Source: Cryobacterium aureum (lineage in GTDB: Bacteria > Actinomycetota > Actinomycetes > Actinomycetales > Microbacteriaceae). Taken from it: a DNA stretch of 64,000 bases. Positions 17,266-26,523 of this stretch are shown here, piece by piece (position 1 is the stretch's first letter; each line of letters begins with the position of its first letter). The stretch covers positions 1 through 64,000 of the forward strand of contig NZ_PPTG01000022.1 of the NCBI RefSeq assembly GCF_002954245.1, given 5' to 3'. The position numbers and the translations under genes were made by a program. Under the pieces are notes generated by a model, which saw only the letters and a list, made by a program, of their open reading frames with translations, ran no database searches and was not told the DNA's origin.

Positions 17266-17873
17266 AGGGAGTCCAAATCGTTGGGTGCGCTGTTCGAGGA
17301 CGCCGTGGCACCCGAACGCTGTCGGGGCGCGTCCCATTTGAGGGAGAGCCCGGCGATGGGCAGGAAGACGGCGAGAAAGACCAGGTAGGCGCCGAACAAC
17401 CCGACCGAGACAACCGGGTTGGGCGGGAGCAGCAAGAAGAGCAGGGCGAGTAGCGCACCGCCAATGCCAGTGAACAGCCAGTCTTTGGCCGGTAGGGGGC
17501 GTTTACGCACCCGGATGCCCGCATAGATTTCGAGGAAACCGGTGACGGCGCCCCAGACGCTCACCACGAACAGGAAGAAGCCGTGGCCACCAGCGTGAAA
17601 GCCGAGGGCGATCGCACCGGCGACCATGCTCACGACGCCCTGGATGAGGAACAGGCTGCGATCCGTCGCGACGGTCAGGGTACGCGGGCCGACCAGCACG
17701 AGCAGTAGTCCGCTGGCGAGGGCGAAGGCCCCGAACGCGAGCAACCCCAGCTGGGCGGAATGGTCCCGGTTGAAGGTGATGACGATGGCCGGAACCAGCG
17801 CGATCAGGGCGCGCCCGACGGGCACGGTCCAGTAGCGGGGACCGACGCTTGATGGTGCCTGGGCCTTCGCCAC
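17262..17873 (-). CDS. HdeD/DUF308-like membrane protein
   Basis: A 203-residue protein with six predicted helices, ending in a polar tail. The repeated pattern of paired helices (GRALIALVPAIVI; FGAFALASGLLLVL; LIQGVVSMVAGAIAL; VWGAVTGFLEIYAGIRVR; IGGALLALLFLLL) fits the HdeD/DUF308 family of unknown function. GTG at 17873 is chosen over an upstream GTG because AGAGG lies 6-7 bases before it. It is co-translated with the downstream small membrane protein. Confidence 0.75.
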   Translation of the reverse strand: MAKAQAPSSVGPRYWTVPVGRALIALVPAIVITFNRDHSAQLGLLAFGAFALASGLLLVLVGPRTLTVATDRSLFLIQGVVSMVAGAIALGFHAGGHGFFLFVVSVWGAVTGFLEIYAGIRVRKRPLPAKDWLFTGIGGALLALLFLLLPPNPVVSVGLFGAYLVFLAVFLPIAGLSLKWDAPRQRSGATASSNSAPNDLDSL

Positions 17874-17973
17874 GCACGACCTCTTTCGTTGCACAATTTA
17901 TCAGGCCCAGTCTACGCGGCGGGACCGTGCGGATCTGCGAGCGGGCTGCACGCTGACCAGCACTCCGGTGTAG

Positions 17974-19401
17974 CTACCCGCCGGCCACCATGTCAGCGAA
18001 CCGGGAATAGTGGCCGTGGAAGGCAACGGTTACGGTACGGGTAGGGCCGTTACGGTGCTTAGCCACGATCAGGTCGGCCTCACCGGCCCGCGGGTTGTCC
18101 TTCTCGTAGGCACTCTCGCGGTGCAGCAGAATGACCATGTCGGCGTCTTGCTCGAGCGAACCCGACTCACGGAGGTCGGAGATGGCTGGCATCTTGTCGG
18201 CGCGCTGCTCGGGCCCTCGGTTGAGCTGGGAGAGCGCGATAACCGGAACTTGAAGCTCTTTGGCCAGCAGCTTGAGCGCCCTGGAAAACTCACTGACCTC
18301 TTGCTGACGGGACTCGACTTTTTTACCACTGGTCATCAGCTGCAGGTAGTCGATGATGACCATCTTGAGACCGACCCGCTGCTTGAGCCGACGACACTTG
18401 GCGCGAATCTCGACCAGGGTCATGTTCGGGCTGTCGTCGATGTAGAGCGGTGCGTCGTTGATGCGACCACGAGTGGCAGCAATAGTGGTCCAGTCGCGAG
18501 CCTCAACGGTGCCCTTGCGCATGCTCTGCAGGGGAACGGATGCCTCCGCCGCGAGAAGGCGCATGGCAATTTCACTTCGACCCATTTCGAGGGAAAAGAA
18601 GATGCTCGGCATGTTGTGGTGGATAGACGCCGACCGCGCGAAGTCGAGGGCGAGGGTGGACTTACCCAGTGCCGGACGGGCGGCCACGATGATGAGCTGA
18701 CCGCCGTGAAACCCGTTGGTGAGTTCGTCGAGGTCGGCAAAGCCCGTGGGGACACCGCTCATTTGGCCGTCTTTGAGCTTAGCGGCCTCGATTTCTTCGA
18801 TGGCGGCCGTCACAGCGTCGGTGAGCGGAACGTAGTCTTCGGTCTGGGTGCCCCCGGTGACGGCATAGATTTCGGCCTGAGCGGTGTTGACGAGGTCGAG
18901 CACCTCGCCCTCGGCGGCGTACCCCATCTGGGCGATGCGCGTGCCAGCCTCGACCAGACGGCGCAGCAGTGCGCGTTCGGCGACGATGGTGGAGTAGAAC
19001 CCCGCGTTGGCAGCGGTGGGCACCAGGCTCGTTAGGGTGTGCAGATAGTCCGCGCCACCGGCCCGGGAGAGTTCACCGACCTTGGTGAGCTCATCGGTGA
19101 CCGTGATGACGTCGGTCGGCTCACCCTGGGCGTAGAGGGAGAGAATCGCGTCGAAGATGATCTCGTGCTTGGGGATGTAGAAGTCGGCGCCCCGCACGGT
19201 TTCGACGACGTCAGCAACGGCGTCTTTGCTCAGCATCATTCCCCCGAGGGCGCTCTGCTCGGCGAGGAGGTCGTGAGGCAGCGCCCGCTCCGACTTCCAC
19301 GCTTCAGCGGACCGCTCCAGGCGGCCCTGCCCACCACTGGCCGACGAACCGTACTCGTTTGACGCTGGCTGGTTGGCCAGGCCCAGATGGGCGATCGACA
19401 C
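17974..19401 (-). CDS. dnaB: Replicative DNA helicase DnaB
   Basis: A 475-residue hexameric helicase. The N-terminal primase-interacting domain covers about 40-145 (LLAEQSALGGMMLSKDAV). The RecA-like motor has Walker A ARPALGKST (241-249), IFFSLEM, and Walker B in MVIIDYLQLM. Later motifs are ALSQLNRGPEQRADKMP and LRESGSLEQDADMV. No intein is present, unlike some actinobacterial dnaB genes. It unwinds DNA at the fork. The start is GTG with AGAGG about 9 bases upstream. The 457-base leader contains DnaA-box matches, so DnaA may regulate it. Confidence 0.96.
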   Translation of the reverse strand: MSIAHLGLANQPASNEYGSSASGGQGRLERSAEAWKSERALPHDLLAEQSALGGMMLSKDAVADVVETVRGADFYIPKHEIIFDAILSLYAQGEPTDVITVTDELTKVGELSRAGGADYLHTLTSLVPTAANAGFYSTIVAERALLRRLVEAGTRIAQMGYAAEGEVLDLVNTAQAEIYAVTGGTQTEDYVPLTDAVTAAIEEIEAAKLKDGQMSGVPTGFADLDELTNGFHGGQLIIVAARPALGKSTLALDFARSASIHHNMPSIFFSLEMGRSEIAMRLLAAEASVPLQSMRKGTVEARDWTTIAATRGRINDAPLYIDDSPNMTLVEIRAKCRRLKQRVGLKMVIIDYLQLMTSGKKVESRQQEVSEFSRALKLLAKELQVPVIALSQLNRGPEQRADKMPAISDLRESGSLEQDADMVILLHRESAYEKDNPRAGEADLIVAKHRNGPTRTVTVAFHGHYSRFADMVAGG

Positions 19402-19858
19402 TCGGTACCTCTTTCTCTGTCGTGACTACAGGTGTATCAGGACCCACCGACACGGGACGCGCTCACCCGGCCCAAGCCAGATTTCGCTATTGGATCACCC
19501 TAAGGAGCCAGTAGCACGACCCACAAACGCCCCTGTGGATAACTCTGTGGATAATCTGCGCGAAACGCCGTGGAGATTGTGCAGAACCTGTGCACTCGCT
19601 TGTGGACAAATTTAAATTATTTACAATTAATTGCGGTTTGATCAGGAGTTTAAGTTGTGCACATGGGGATGAGTAAAGTAACTTCAATCAACCCTTGAAC
19701 CTTGCCGATACGAATGCTCACCTGTGCACAAAAGCAGTGGGTCAAGGCCCCAAAAGTGGTCCTTAACGCCCCATAGCGGAGGATTCCTTACGGAACCCCC
19801 CGCTATGGGAGTGGTACAAGCTACCGGCCGAACAGCCGGGCCCTACCGAGGTGCGATG
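19402..19858. other. 457-base region between dnaB and rplI with DnaA-box-like sites and an AT-rich stretch
   Basis: No gene is seen. TGTGGATAA occurs exactly at 19534-19542 and 19546-19554. A variant TGTGGACAA lies at 19601-19609, and TGTGCAC-type variants lie near 19655 and 19720. An AT-rich run (about 19608-19633) follows. The dnaB promoter must lie here; I could not fix its -35/-10 elements. A hairpin near the rplI end probably terminates the ribosomal operon. Confidence 0.65.
19770..19809 (-). terminator. Hairpin after rplI
   Basis: Ten-base arms CCCATAGCGG and CCGCTATGGG with a partly pairing interior, 50 bases past the rplI stop. There is no long T run, so termination efficiency is uncertain. 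Confidence 0.55.
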
Positions 19859-20308
19859 CTACTTGGCAGCGACGACCACGAGCGTGATCGTGGCACTGAG
19901 CTCGTCACGAAGACGAACCGTTGCCGTGTGCTCACCGGTCAGCTTGATCGCGGTGAGCTCAATCTTGCGCTTGTCGACCGTGCCGAGACCGGCGGCTGCA
20001 ACGGCGTTAGCCACATCCGTGGTCTTGACCGAGCCGAACAGGCGTCCGCCGGCGCCGGCCTTGACGACCAGGGTGACCTTGGTGTTCTCAAGTTTGACCT
20101 TGAGCGCCTCAGCCTCTTCGAAGGTGGCGTGCTCGCGCGCTGCGCGGGCTGCCTTGATCTGCTCGATCTGCTTCTCGCCACCGCGGGTCCACGCAACAGC
20201 GAAGCCCTTGGGAACGAGGTAGTTACGAGCAAACCCGTTCTTGACGTCTACGACGTCGCCGGGTGCACCGAGGCCGGAGACCTCATGCGTCAGAATCAAT
20301 TTCGACAT
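19859..20308 (-). CDS. rplI: 50S ribosomal protein L9
   Basis: A 149-residue bL9, the normal length. The N-terminal domain has the signature [23 protein letters not shown] long central helix follows ([21 protein letters not shown]), and then the C-terminal domain ([17 protein letters not shown]). It binds 23S rRNA and projects from the 50S subunit. It is the last gene of rpsF-ssb-rpsR-rplI, 9 bases after rpsR. Confidence 0.97.
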   Translation of the reverse strand: MSKLILTHEVSGLGAPGDVVDVKNGFARNYLVPKGFAVAWTRGGEKQIEQIKAARAAREHATFEEAEALKVKLENTKVTLVVKAGAGGRLFGSVKTTDVANAVAAAGLGTVDKRKIELTAIKLTGEHTATVRLRDELSATITLVVVAAK

Positions 20309-20317
20309 TTGGTTTCC

Positions 20318-20581
20318 TTACCGGCCTGAGCCTGCGTAGGGCAGCAAAGCCATTTCGCGGGCGTTCTTGACGGCACGGGCGATGAGGCGCTGTTCCTGAA
20401 CGGAAACGCCTGTGATGCGGCGGGCGCGGATCTTTCCACGCTCGGAGATGAACTTGCGCAGGGTGGGGACATCTTTGTAATCAATGACACCAACCCGAAT
20501 CGACTTCGCGGGAGCGGCGTTCTTGCCACCCTTAGCTCCGCGAAGCGGCTTGCGGCGGTCGCCGCTCGACTTTCCAGCCAT
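20318..20581 (-). CDS. rpsR: 30S ribosomal protein S18
   Basis: An 87-residue bS18 with the core [26 protein letters not shown] and [11 protein letters not shown]. It has no cysteine, so it lacks the zinc-binding motif of the C-plus type. It partners S6 on the 30S platform. The N-terminus is basic ([19 protein letters not shown]). It lies in the standard operon, so this zinc-free version may be the main S18 rather than a starvation paralog. Confidence 0.96.
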   Translation of the reverse strand: MAGKSSGDRRKPLRGAKGGKNAAPAKSIRVGVIDYKDVPTLRKFISERGKIRARRITGVSVQEQRLIARAVKNAREMALLPYAGSGR

Positions 20582-20629
20582 GATTTCCTTACTTTCTAAA
20601 AAGAGGTGTTAGCTACGCGCGGGGCGAGC

Positions 20630-21148
20630 TTAGAAGGGGGTCTCGTCGCTGAAGTTGCCTGGACTGTTCCAGACGTCTCCACCGGATGCCGCTGGCGCAG
20701 CGGTCTTGGCGGGGGCGCTGGGTGCCCATGGCTCATCGTTGCCCTGGCCGCCGGCAGCGGGTGCACCGCTGCGGGGGCCGGAGGACTGCGCGCGGGTGAG
20801 GGAAGCGGTGGCGTAGCGCAGCGAAGGACCAATTTCGTCGATCTCAAGCTCCATACTCGTGCGCTTTTCACCTTCCTTCGTCTCATACGAACGCTGCTTG
20901 AGACGCCCGGAAGCGATGACACGCGACCCCTTGGTCAGTGAACCCGCGACGTGCTCGGCGAATTCACGCCAAACGCTCGCACGCAGGAACAGCGCGTCGC
21001 CATCTTTCCACTCGTTGGCCGCACGATCGAACGTGCGCGGTGTGGAAGCGATGGTGAAGTTGGCAACCGCCAGCCCGTTCTGCGTGTAACGCAGTTCCGG
21101 ATCGCTGGTGAGGTTGCCCACCACGGTGATTACGGTCTCGCCAGCCAT
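20630..21148 (-). CDS. ssb: Single-stranded DNA-binding protein
   Basis: A 172-residue SSB. The OB fold occupies about 1-110 ([29 protein letters not shown]). A Gly/Ala/Pro-rich linker follows, and the acidic protein-interaction tip is NFSDETPF. The tip has DETPF instead of the usual DDIPF. It coats single-stranded DNA in replication and repair. It sits between rpsF (3-base gap) and rpsR, the normal actinobacterial order. Confidence 0.96.
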   Translation of the reverse strand: MAGETVITVVGNLTSDPELRYTQNGLAVANFTIASTPRTFDRAANEWKDGDALFLRASVWREFAEHVAGSLTKGSRVIASGRLKQRSYETKEGEKRTSMELEIDEIGPSLRYATASLTRAQSSGPRSGAPAAGGQGNDEPWAPSAPAKTAAPAASGGDVWNSPGNFSDETPF

Positions 21149-21151
21149 GGG

Positions 21152-21775
21152 CTACTTGTCGCTTGCCTTGTCGGCAGCGGCCGGAGCAGGAGTCGCCTTG
21201 GCAGCAGCAGGCTTGGCAGCAGCAACCTTCGCGGCGGGAGCCGCGGTGGAAGCAGCAGCAACCGGAGCGGCAGCATCGACCTTCGAGGCATCGGCCTTCG
21301 CAGCAGCGGCCGGAGCCTCTGCGACGACGGCGTTGGCAACGACGGGCTTTGCAGCAGCAGCGACCTTGGCGGCCGGAGCGGCAGCGGCTGCAGCAGCGTC
21401 AGCCTTGGCAGCGATGACCTTGGGATTGGCAGCCTTGCGGGCAGCCTTCTCTGCAGCTAGCTTGGTGGCGACGACAACCTGGGCGATGCCCTCTTCGGCG
21501 CGGAGCACCTTGGTGCGCATGACGGCCTCGGACAGCTTCAGCTGGCGGTCGAGCTCGACCGTGGCTGAGGCGTTCGCGGTGAAGTCGACGACGGCATAAA
21601 TGCCTTCGGTCTTCTTGTTGATCTCGTATGCGAGACGACGACGACCCCAGACATCAACCTTGTCAATGCTGCCACCATCGTTGCGAACAACGTTGAGGAA
21701 CTTGTCAAGGCTGGGAGCTACGGTGCGCTCATCGATCTCGGGATCGAGGATAACCATAAGTTCGTACTGATGCAT
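21152..21775 (-). CDS. rpsF: 30S ribosomal protein S6 with long Ala/Lys/Pro-rich C-terminal extension
   Basis: A 207-residue bS6. Residues 1 to about 95 are the normal ferredoxin-like S6 fold ([42 protein letters not shown]). The last 100 or so residues are a low-complexity tail of alanine with lysine, proline and valine, which roughly doubles the usual S6 length. S6 binds S18 on the 30S platform. The tail is probably disordered; its role is unknown. It is the first gene of the operon, followed 3 bases later by ssb. The repetitive GCAGC-rich coding of the tail makes it prone to length change. Confidence 0.94.
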   Translation of the reverse strand: MHQYELMVILDPEIDERTVAPSLDKFLNVVRNDGGSIDKVDVWGRRRLAYEINKKTEGIYAVVDFTANASATVELDRQLKLSEAVMRTKVLRAEEGIAQVVVATKLAAEKAARKAANPKVIAAKADAAAAAAAPAAKVAAAAKPVVANAVVAEAPAAAAKADASKVDAAAPVAAASTAAPAAKVAAAKPAAAKATPAPAAADKASDK

Positions 21776-21939
21776 GACTAACCCACCTCCTTCGGACTAA
21801 AACGGCTGCAGAATTTCTGCAACAGGAGGGTTGTGCATGTGCTGCAGGCGGAGGCCGGGAATCCGGCACGCAGGCAACCTGCCCAGACTACCGGATACCG
21901 CGCTCATACGCCAGTTGATCCGCCCGTCGTGGTGTCGTT

Positions 21940-23280
21940 CTATTCGGTCAGAGTGGCGTTGGCGGCATTCTGTGCAGCACGGATACCGGAGTCCACCTGT
22001 GTGCGGCCGAGGAATACCTCGTTGAGCAGTGGTCGCATGGCGTTCTCGGCCTCCGGCCAACCGACTCCCCGCGGTGCCGGTGCCGTTCCGGCGGCCAACA
22101 CGTCGTAAAACGGGCTGATGTCAACGTTCTCCGAGGCCCAGAAGGCCGCGTAGGCCGGCTGCGCGGCCAGCACGGCCGGAGACGCCGCGCCGGAGGCCCC
22201 GATGAACTCGCTTCCGGCCGCGCTCCCGAGCCATTCCAGCACCCGCTGGGTTTCGACCGGATGCGTGGATTCCGCATTACCGGCGGCCGCGATGCCATCG
22301 ACGCCGCTGATCGCGCCGGCCGGACCGCTGGGCAGTCGCACAACACCCCAGTCGAAGTTGGCTCCCGCGCTCACATTGGCCAGGTTGTACACACCGCTCT
22401 GAAACAGCACCATTTTGCCCTGCAGAAACTGCTCGCGGCTGAAGTCGCCGTTGGTATTCGTGTCGGCAGCCGACGGGGAGACGTGCCACTTGTTCATGAG
22501 ATCGACGAGGTACTGGAACGACGCGATGCCGGCGTCGGACGCGAAGGCGTATTGGTTGGCCTCGTCCTGAAACTGGGCGCCACCGGAGGCCAGGTAGTTC
22601 AGCAGCATCGCCTGCAGGTCGTAACCGGCGTTGTAGCCGTATTGACTGAGGTTGGAACCGTCGAACTCGGCACTATCGGCCGTGTTGCCGTTGTAGTCCT
22701 TGGTGAGTTTCTGGAGCACGCCAATGAGCGTGTCGTTGTCACCGGTGGGATCCCAGGTGAGCGCGGACACGTCGTCGGCGCTCAGGCCGGCATCACCGAG
22801 CAGGTCGGCGTTGTAATACACCGCGATGCCGGGGTCGGCCAGCTGCGGTACTCCCCACAGCGTGGCATCCCGGGTGTACTGGGCAACGACGGCTGGAACC
22901 CAGCCGGACTGGGCATCCGCTGGAATGGCGGTCGTAATGTTGAGCAGTGCACCCGCGTCGGCATAGGCAGGATAGCTGCCGCCATCGACCCAGAACACGT
23001 CAGGGGCACTGTCACCGGCGACGTCGGTGCGCAGCTTCTCGAAGTAGTCGTCCCACGACACGATCTCGACGTCGACGTGAATGTCGGGGTTGTCCTGTTC
23101 GAAGGCGGTGAAGGATTTCTCGTAGGCAGCAGCGACCTGTTCGTCCCAGAGTCGCACGGTCACCGTGGTCGCCGCGTTCCCAGTGTCGGAGTCGGAAAAA
23201 TTCAGTGCGGCGACAGCGCCGGTGATGACGAGAAGCACGGCGAGCGCGCCGGCGGCAATGATGGTGGAACGCTTGGCCAT
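21940..23280 (-). CDS. Extracellular sugar-binding protein of ABC transporter (family 1)
   Basis: A 446-residue solute-binding protein resembling maltose/glycerol-3-phosphate binders (TVTVRLWDEQVAAAYEKSFTAFEQDNPDI; PDVFWVDGGSYPAYADAGALLNIT). The N-terminus has a single hydrophobic helix (TIIAAGALAVLLVITGAVAAL) but no lipobox cysteine. It is therefore probably held by an uncleaved anchor or released, which is unusual in Gram-positives. ATG at 23280 is chosen over the 20-codon upstream extension because it starts the signal. It is the last of three transporter genes. The substrate is unknown. Confidence 0.85.
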   Translation of the reverse strand: MAKRSTIIAAGALAVLLVITGAVAALNFSDSDTGNAATTVTVRLWDEQVAAAYEKSFTAFEQDNPDIHVDVEIVSWDDYFEKLRTDVAGDSAPDVFWVDGGSYPAYADAGALLNITTAIPADAQSGWVPAVVAQYTRDATLWGVPQLADPGIAVYYNADLLGDAGLSADDVSALTWDPTGDNDTLIGVLQKLTKDYNGNTADSAEFDGSNLSQYGYNAGYDLQAMLLNYLASGGAQFQDEANQYAFASDAGIASFQYLVDLMNKWHVSPSAADTNTNGDFSREQFLQGKMVLFQSGVYNLANVSAGANFDWGVVRLPSGPAGAISGVDGIAAAGNAESTHPVETQRVLEWLGSAAGSEFIGASGAASPAVLAAQPAYAAFWASENVDISPFYDVLAAGTAPAPRGVGWPEAENAMRPLLNEVFLGRTQVDSGIRAAQNAANATLTE

Positions 23281-23323
23281 GATGTCCTCTGTTGACGGAT
23301 CGAACCTTCCCCAGTGGATTAGC

Positions 23324-24154
23324 CTACGCAGAACCCGCAATGGTGATCGACCGGACGAAGCTGCGCTGGAACACTAGGAACAGCACGAGGAGCGGAACCA
23401 GGGCGAGCGTTGTGGCCGCCATGACGAGCGTCCAATTGCCGTTGAACTGGCTTTGCAGACTCGCGGTGGCGACGGTCACGACCCGCCACTCGGTACCGGT
23501 CGTGACCACGAGCGGCCACATGAAACTATTCCAGTGGCTCACGATTGTGATGAGGGTCAGGGTGGCGATGATCGGGCGGGACAGCGGCACCACGATCTCG
23601 ACCAACACGTCGAGGGTGTTCGCCCCGTCGAGTCGGGCGGCATCGATGAGCTCCTGCGGAATCCCACGAAAATATTCGCGCAACAAAAAAATCGCGTAGG
23701 GGGAGGCGAACGCGAATGGCAGCACGAGACTCCAAAACGAGTTGCGCAGCCCGGCCTCGGTCATCATGAGGTACAGCGGAACGACGAGGACGACGGGCGG
23801 GATCATCAGCGTCGACAGATACACCCAGAACAGCACCTGGCGACCGGGGAAGTCGACCCGGGCGAAGGCATAGGCGGCGAGGATCGAACAGATCAGCTGC
23901 CCGACCAGAATCAGGACGGCCGCGAGTACCGTGATCAGGATGGCGCGCCCGAATTGGGCCGGACCGTTCAGCAAGAGCGCAAAATTCTCCAGCGTGAACG
24001 GGTCAGGCCAGCTCAGCGCCGACTGCTGCGCGAACTGCTCGCGCGTCTTGAAGGCGGTCAGGATGCTCAGAAGGAACGGGCCGACGGTGAATAGGGCGCC
24101 CAGCACCAGCACCGTGTAGACGGCGGCCGTGGAGGAGAATCTAGTCCATTTCAT
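23324..24154 (-). CDS. Carbohydrate ABC transporter permease (MalG/UgpE type)
   Basis: A 276-residue permease with six helices and the EAA loop (EYFRGIPQELIDAARLDGANTLDVLVEIVVPLSRP) that docks to the ATPase. It matches the carbohydrate uptake CUT1 family. ATG at 24154 overlaps the end of the first permease gene by 14 bases. The upstream extension of the frame is only the shadow of that gene. Together with the neighbouring permease and binding protein it forms a sugar importer. No ATPase gene is present nearby, so a shared MsiK-like ATPase is likely. Confidence 0.9.
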   Translation of the reverse strand: MKWTRFSSTAAVYTVLVLGALFTVGPFLLSILTAFKTREQFAQQSALSWPDPFTLENFALLLNGPAQFGRAILITVLAAVLILVGQLICSILAAYAFARVDFPGRQVLFWVYLSTLMIPPVVLVVPLYLMMTEAGLRNSFWSLVLPFAFASPYAIFLLREYFRGIPQELIDAARLDGANTLDVLVEIVVPLSRPIIATLTLITIVSHWNSFMWPLVVTTGTEWRVVTVATASLQSQFNGNWTLVMAATTLALVPLLVLFLVFQRSFVRSITIAGSA

Positions 24155-25022
24155 AGGTGACCCTCCGGCGAAAATAGAGCTGCTGGGCGAGGGTGATGAC
24201 GACCAGGATGACCAGCAGTACGACGGCCATGACGGCCGCGCGGCCGAGGTCGAAGGCGTCGAAAGCTTCGTAGTAGATGCGCGCGGCCACAACATCCGTC
24301 GATCGTGCCGGGCCGCCCTGGGTGAGCGCGTACACCTGGTCGAAGACTTGAAAGGCCGAAATGACCGTGGTGACGAGCACGAAGAACATGGTTGGGCGCA
24401 ACAGTGGCAGCTTGATATGCCAGAACATCTTCACCGCGCCGGCGCCGTCGATGCGGGCCGCCTCGAGAATCTGCCCAGGGATATTGAGCAGGCCGGCCAT
24501 GAAGAACAGGGTGACGTAGCCGACGTTGGTCCAGATCACCACGGCGGCCACGGCCGGTAGCGCCAGTGCGGGGTCACTGAGCCACTCGACCCGCTGACCG
24601 AGCAGGGTGTTGAATACCCCATCGGTTGGTGCGAGGATCCACTTCCACACGACGCCGAGCGCAAGCGGAGCGCAAATCCACGGGAGTACGTAGATCGTAC
24701 GAAACCAGGCTGACCCCGGCAGGCTGCGGGTGAGCAGGCTGGCCGCGCCCAGGCCGATCAGGGTTTGAATCGGCACCACGAGCAGGACGAAAATGAGCGT
24801 GACCAGCAGGGAATTTCCAAAGACGCCGTCACTGAGAACGGATTGGTAGTTGTCGAGACCGACGAAGGTGATCGGGCCGATCAGGTCCCAGCTCTGAAAG
24901 CTGAGCCAGACTACGACGAGCACTGGAAGGAGAAGAAAGCAGACCACGCCAAACAGACTGGGAGCGAGCAGGCCATAGCCGGTGATCGCCCTGCGTCGAC
25001 GCAGGCTGCCCTTATTGGACAC
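24141..25022 (-). CDS. Carbohydrate ABC transporter permease (MalF/UgpA type)
   Basis: A 293-residue permease with six helices and the EAA loop (LNIPGQILEAARIDGAGAVKMFWHIKLPLLRP). It starts MSNKGSLRRRRAITGYGLLAPSLFGVVCFLLLPVLVVVWLSF, typical of CUT1 permeases. It overlaps the end of cca by 11 bases and the second permease by 14, so transcription and translation appear coupled to cca. It forms the membrane channel with the second permease. The substrate is not identifiable from sequence. Confidence 0.9.
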   Translation of the reverse strand: MSNKGSLRRRRAITGYGLLAPSLFGVVCFLLLPVLVVVWLSFQSWDLIGPITFVGLDNYQSVLSDGVFGNSLLVTLIFVLLVVPIQTLIGLGAASLLTRSLPGSAWFRTIYVLPWICAPLALGVVWKWILAPTDGVFNTLLGQRVEWLSDPALALPAVAAVVIWTNVGYVTLFFMAGLLNIPGQILEAARIDGAGAVKMFWHIKLPLLRPTMFFVLVTTVISAFQVFDQVYALTQGGPARSTDVVAARIYYEAFDAFDLGRAAVMAVVLLVILVVITLAQQLYFRRRVTYEMD

Positions 25023-26463
25023 GCTCCGCCCACCAGCCCACGAGCCGGCGGGTAGCTTCGTCCTCGCCGAGGGGTCCGTCGTCCAGTCGTTGCTCGAGCA
25101 GATAACGGTAGGCCTCGCCCACCTCGCGCCCCGGTTTTATACCGAGCACGACCATGATCTGTTCACCGTCGAGATCGGGGCGCACGGCGCCGAGTTCTTC
25201 CTGCTCGTTCAGCTCGGCAATGCGCTGTTCCAGGTCGTCGTACGCGAAACCGAGCCGGTCTGCCTTGCGCCGGTTGCGGGTCGTGACGTCGGCACGGGTG
25301 AGAATATGCAGCCGTTCCAGCTGGTCTCCGGCGTCGCGCACATAGCGGCGCACGGCAGAGTCGGTCCAGGCGCCCTCGGTGTAGCCGAAAAATCGCAGGT
25401 GCAGCTCGATCAGGCGAGCGACGGCGTTGATGGTGTCATTGTCGAAGCGCAGGGCGCGCAGTCGTTTCTTCGCCAGCTTTGCCCCAACCACGTCGTGGTG
25501 GTAGAAACTCACGACTCCGCCCGGTTCGAGTTTGCGGGTGGCTGGCTTGCCGATGTCGTGCAGCAGGGCGGCGAGGCGCACGATCAGGTCGGGAGAATCG
25601 AGGTTGCCGCGTGATTTCTCGTAGCCCATCGCCTGCTCCAGCACGGTGAGGCTGTGCTGGTAGACGTCCTTGTGGTGGTGGTGTTCGTCGATCTCCAGCC
25701 GTAGGCCGGGAATCTCGGGGAGCACGATCTCGGCCAGGCCGGATTCCATCAGCACTTCGATGCCGGCGCGTGGGTCCTTGGAGACCAACAGCTTCGATAT
25801 TTCGTCGCCGATGCGTTCGGCCGACACGATACGGATGCTGTCCCGCATCTTCTCCATGGCCAGTGCGGTATCGAGGTCCAGCGTGAAACCCAGCTGCCCG
25901 GTAAACCTGGCCGCGCGCAGCATCCGCAGCGGGTCGTCTCCGAAAGAAACCTCCGGAGTGCTCGGGGTGCGCAGTCGTTTGGCCAGCAGATCGTCGATGC
26001 CACCGGCCGGATCAACGAGCGTCAGCTGGGGCAGGCGCAGTGCCATCGCGTTGACGGTGAAGTCTCGGCGCAGCAGGTCCGGTTCCAGGTCGCGTCCGAA
26101 CACGACGTCGGGCTTGCGGGTGGTGCCGTCGTAGCTGTCAGCGCGATACGTGGTGATTTCCACGGTCTCGCCGGCCAGACTGGCTCCGATCGTGCCGTAT
26201 GCCCGCCCGATGTCCCACTGCGCTTCGGAGAGGGGCCTGACGAGCGCGAGAATCTGATCCGGTGTCGCATCCGTGGTGAAATCCAGGTCGTGCAACGGAC
26301 GGTCCAGGAACGCATCGCGCACCGGGCCACCGACCAGGGCCAGTTCGTGGCCCGCCGCCGCAAATGCGTTCGCCAGACGGGAGACGGTGGGGGTGGCAGC
26401 CAGGTCGCCCAGTCGTGCGAGGGCTGCCGCGACGCTCTGCATATGCCCCATATTAGTTGTCAT
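25012..26463 (-). CDS. cca: CCA tRNA nucleotidyltransferase
   Basis: A 483-residue class II tRNA nucleotidyltransferase. The N-terminal head has LVGGPVRDAFLDRPLHDLDFTTDA (metal-binding DxD). RRDFTVNAMAL, DPLRMLRAARF and a central HD domain (LAALLHDIGKPATRK) follow. It builds or repairs the 3' CCA of tRNA. The start could be ATG at 26463 or one of two ATGs a few codons later (MGHMQ). It is divergent from the DUF6049-murJ operon, a common actinobacterial neighbourhood. The unusual feature is its overlap with a sugar ABC permease gene downstream. Confidence 0.93.
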   Translation of the reverse strand: MTTNMGHMQSVAAALARLGDLAATPTVSRLANAFAAAGHELALVGGPVRDAFLDRPLHDLDFTTDATPDQILALVRPLSEAQWDIGRAYGTIGASLAGETVEITTYRADSYDGTTRKPDVVFGRDLEPDLLRRDFTVNAMALRLPQLTLVDPAGGIDDLLAKRLRTPSTPEVSFGDDPLRMLRAARFTGQLGFTLDLDTALAMEKMRDSIRIVSAERIGDEISKLLVSKDPRAGIEVLMESGLAEIVLPEIPGLRLEIDEHHHHKDVYQHSLTVLEQAMGYEKSRGNLDSPDLIVRLAALLHDIGKPATRKLEPGGVVSFYHHDVVGAKLAKKRLRALRFDNDTINAVARLIELHLRFFGYTEGAWTDSAVRRYVRDAGDQLERLHILTRADVTTRNRRKADRLGFAYDDLEQRIAELNEQEELGAVRPDLDGEQIMVVLGIKPGREVGEAYRYLLEQRLDDGPLGEDEATRRLVGWWAERVQ

Positions 26464-26523
26464 CCACGCGGCACTCAGTCGCGGTGCAGGTAGCTTCCGG
26501 CTGACACGCCGTAGAATCCCCCT

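Noticed and set aside
22261..23295. 344-codon plus-strand frame in the sugar-binding protein gene
   Set aside because: It is antisense to a clear solute-binding protein and has no family match that I can recognise.
25870..25900. Extra parS near the sequence CAGCGTGAAACCC in cca
   Set aside because: Only the right half resembles parS; the left half does not match, so I do not count it.
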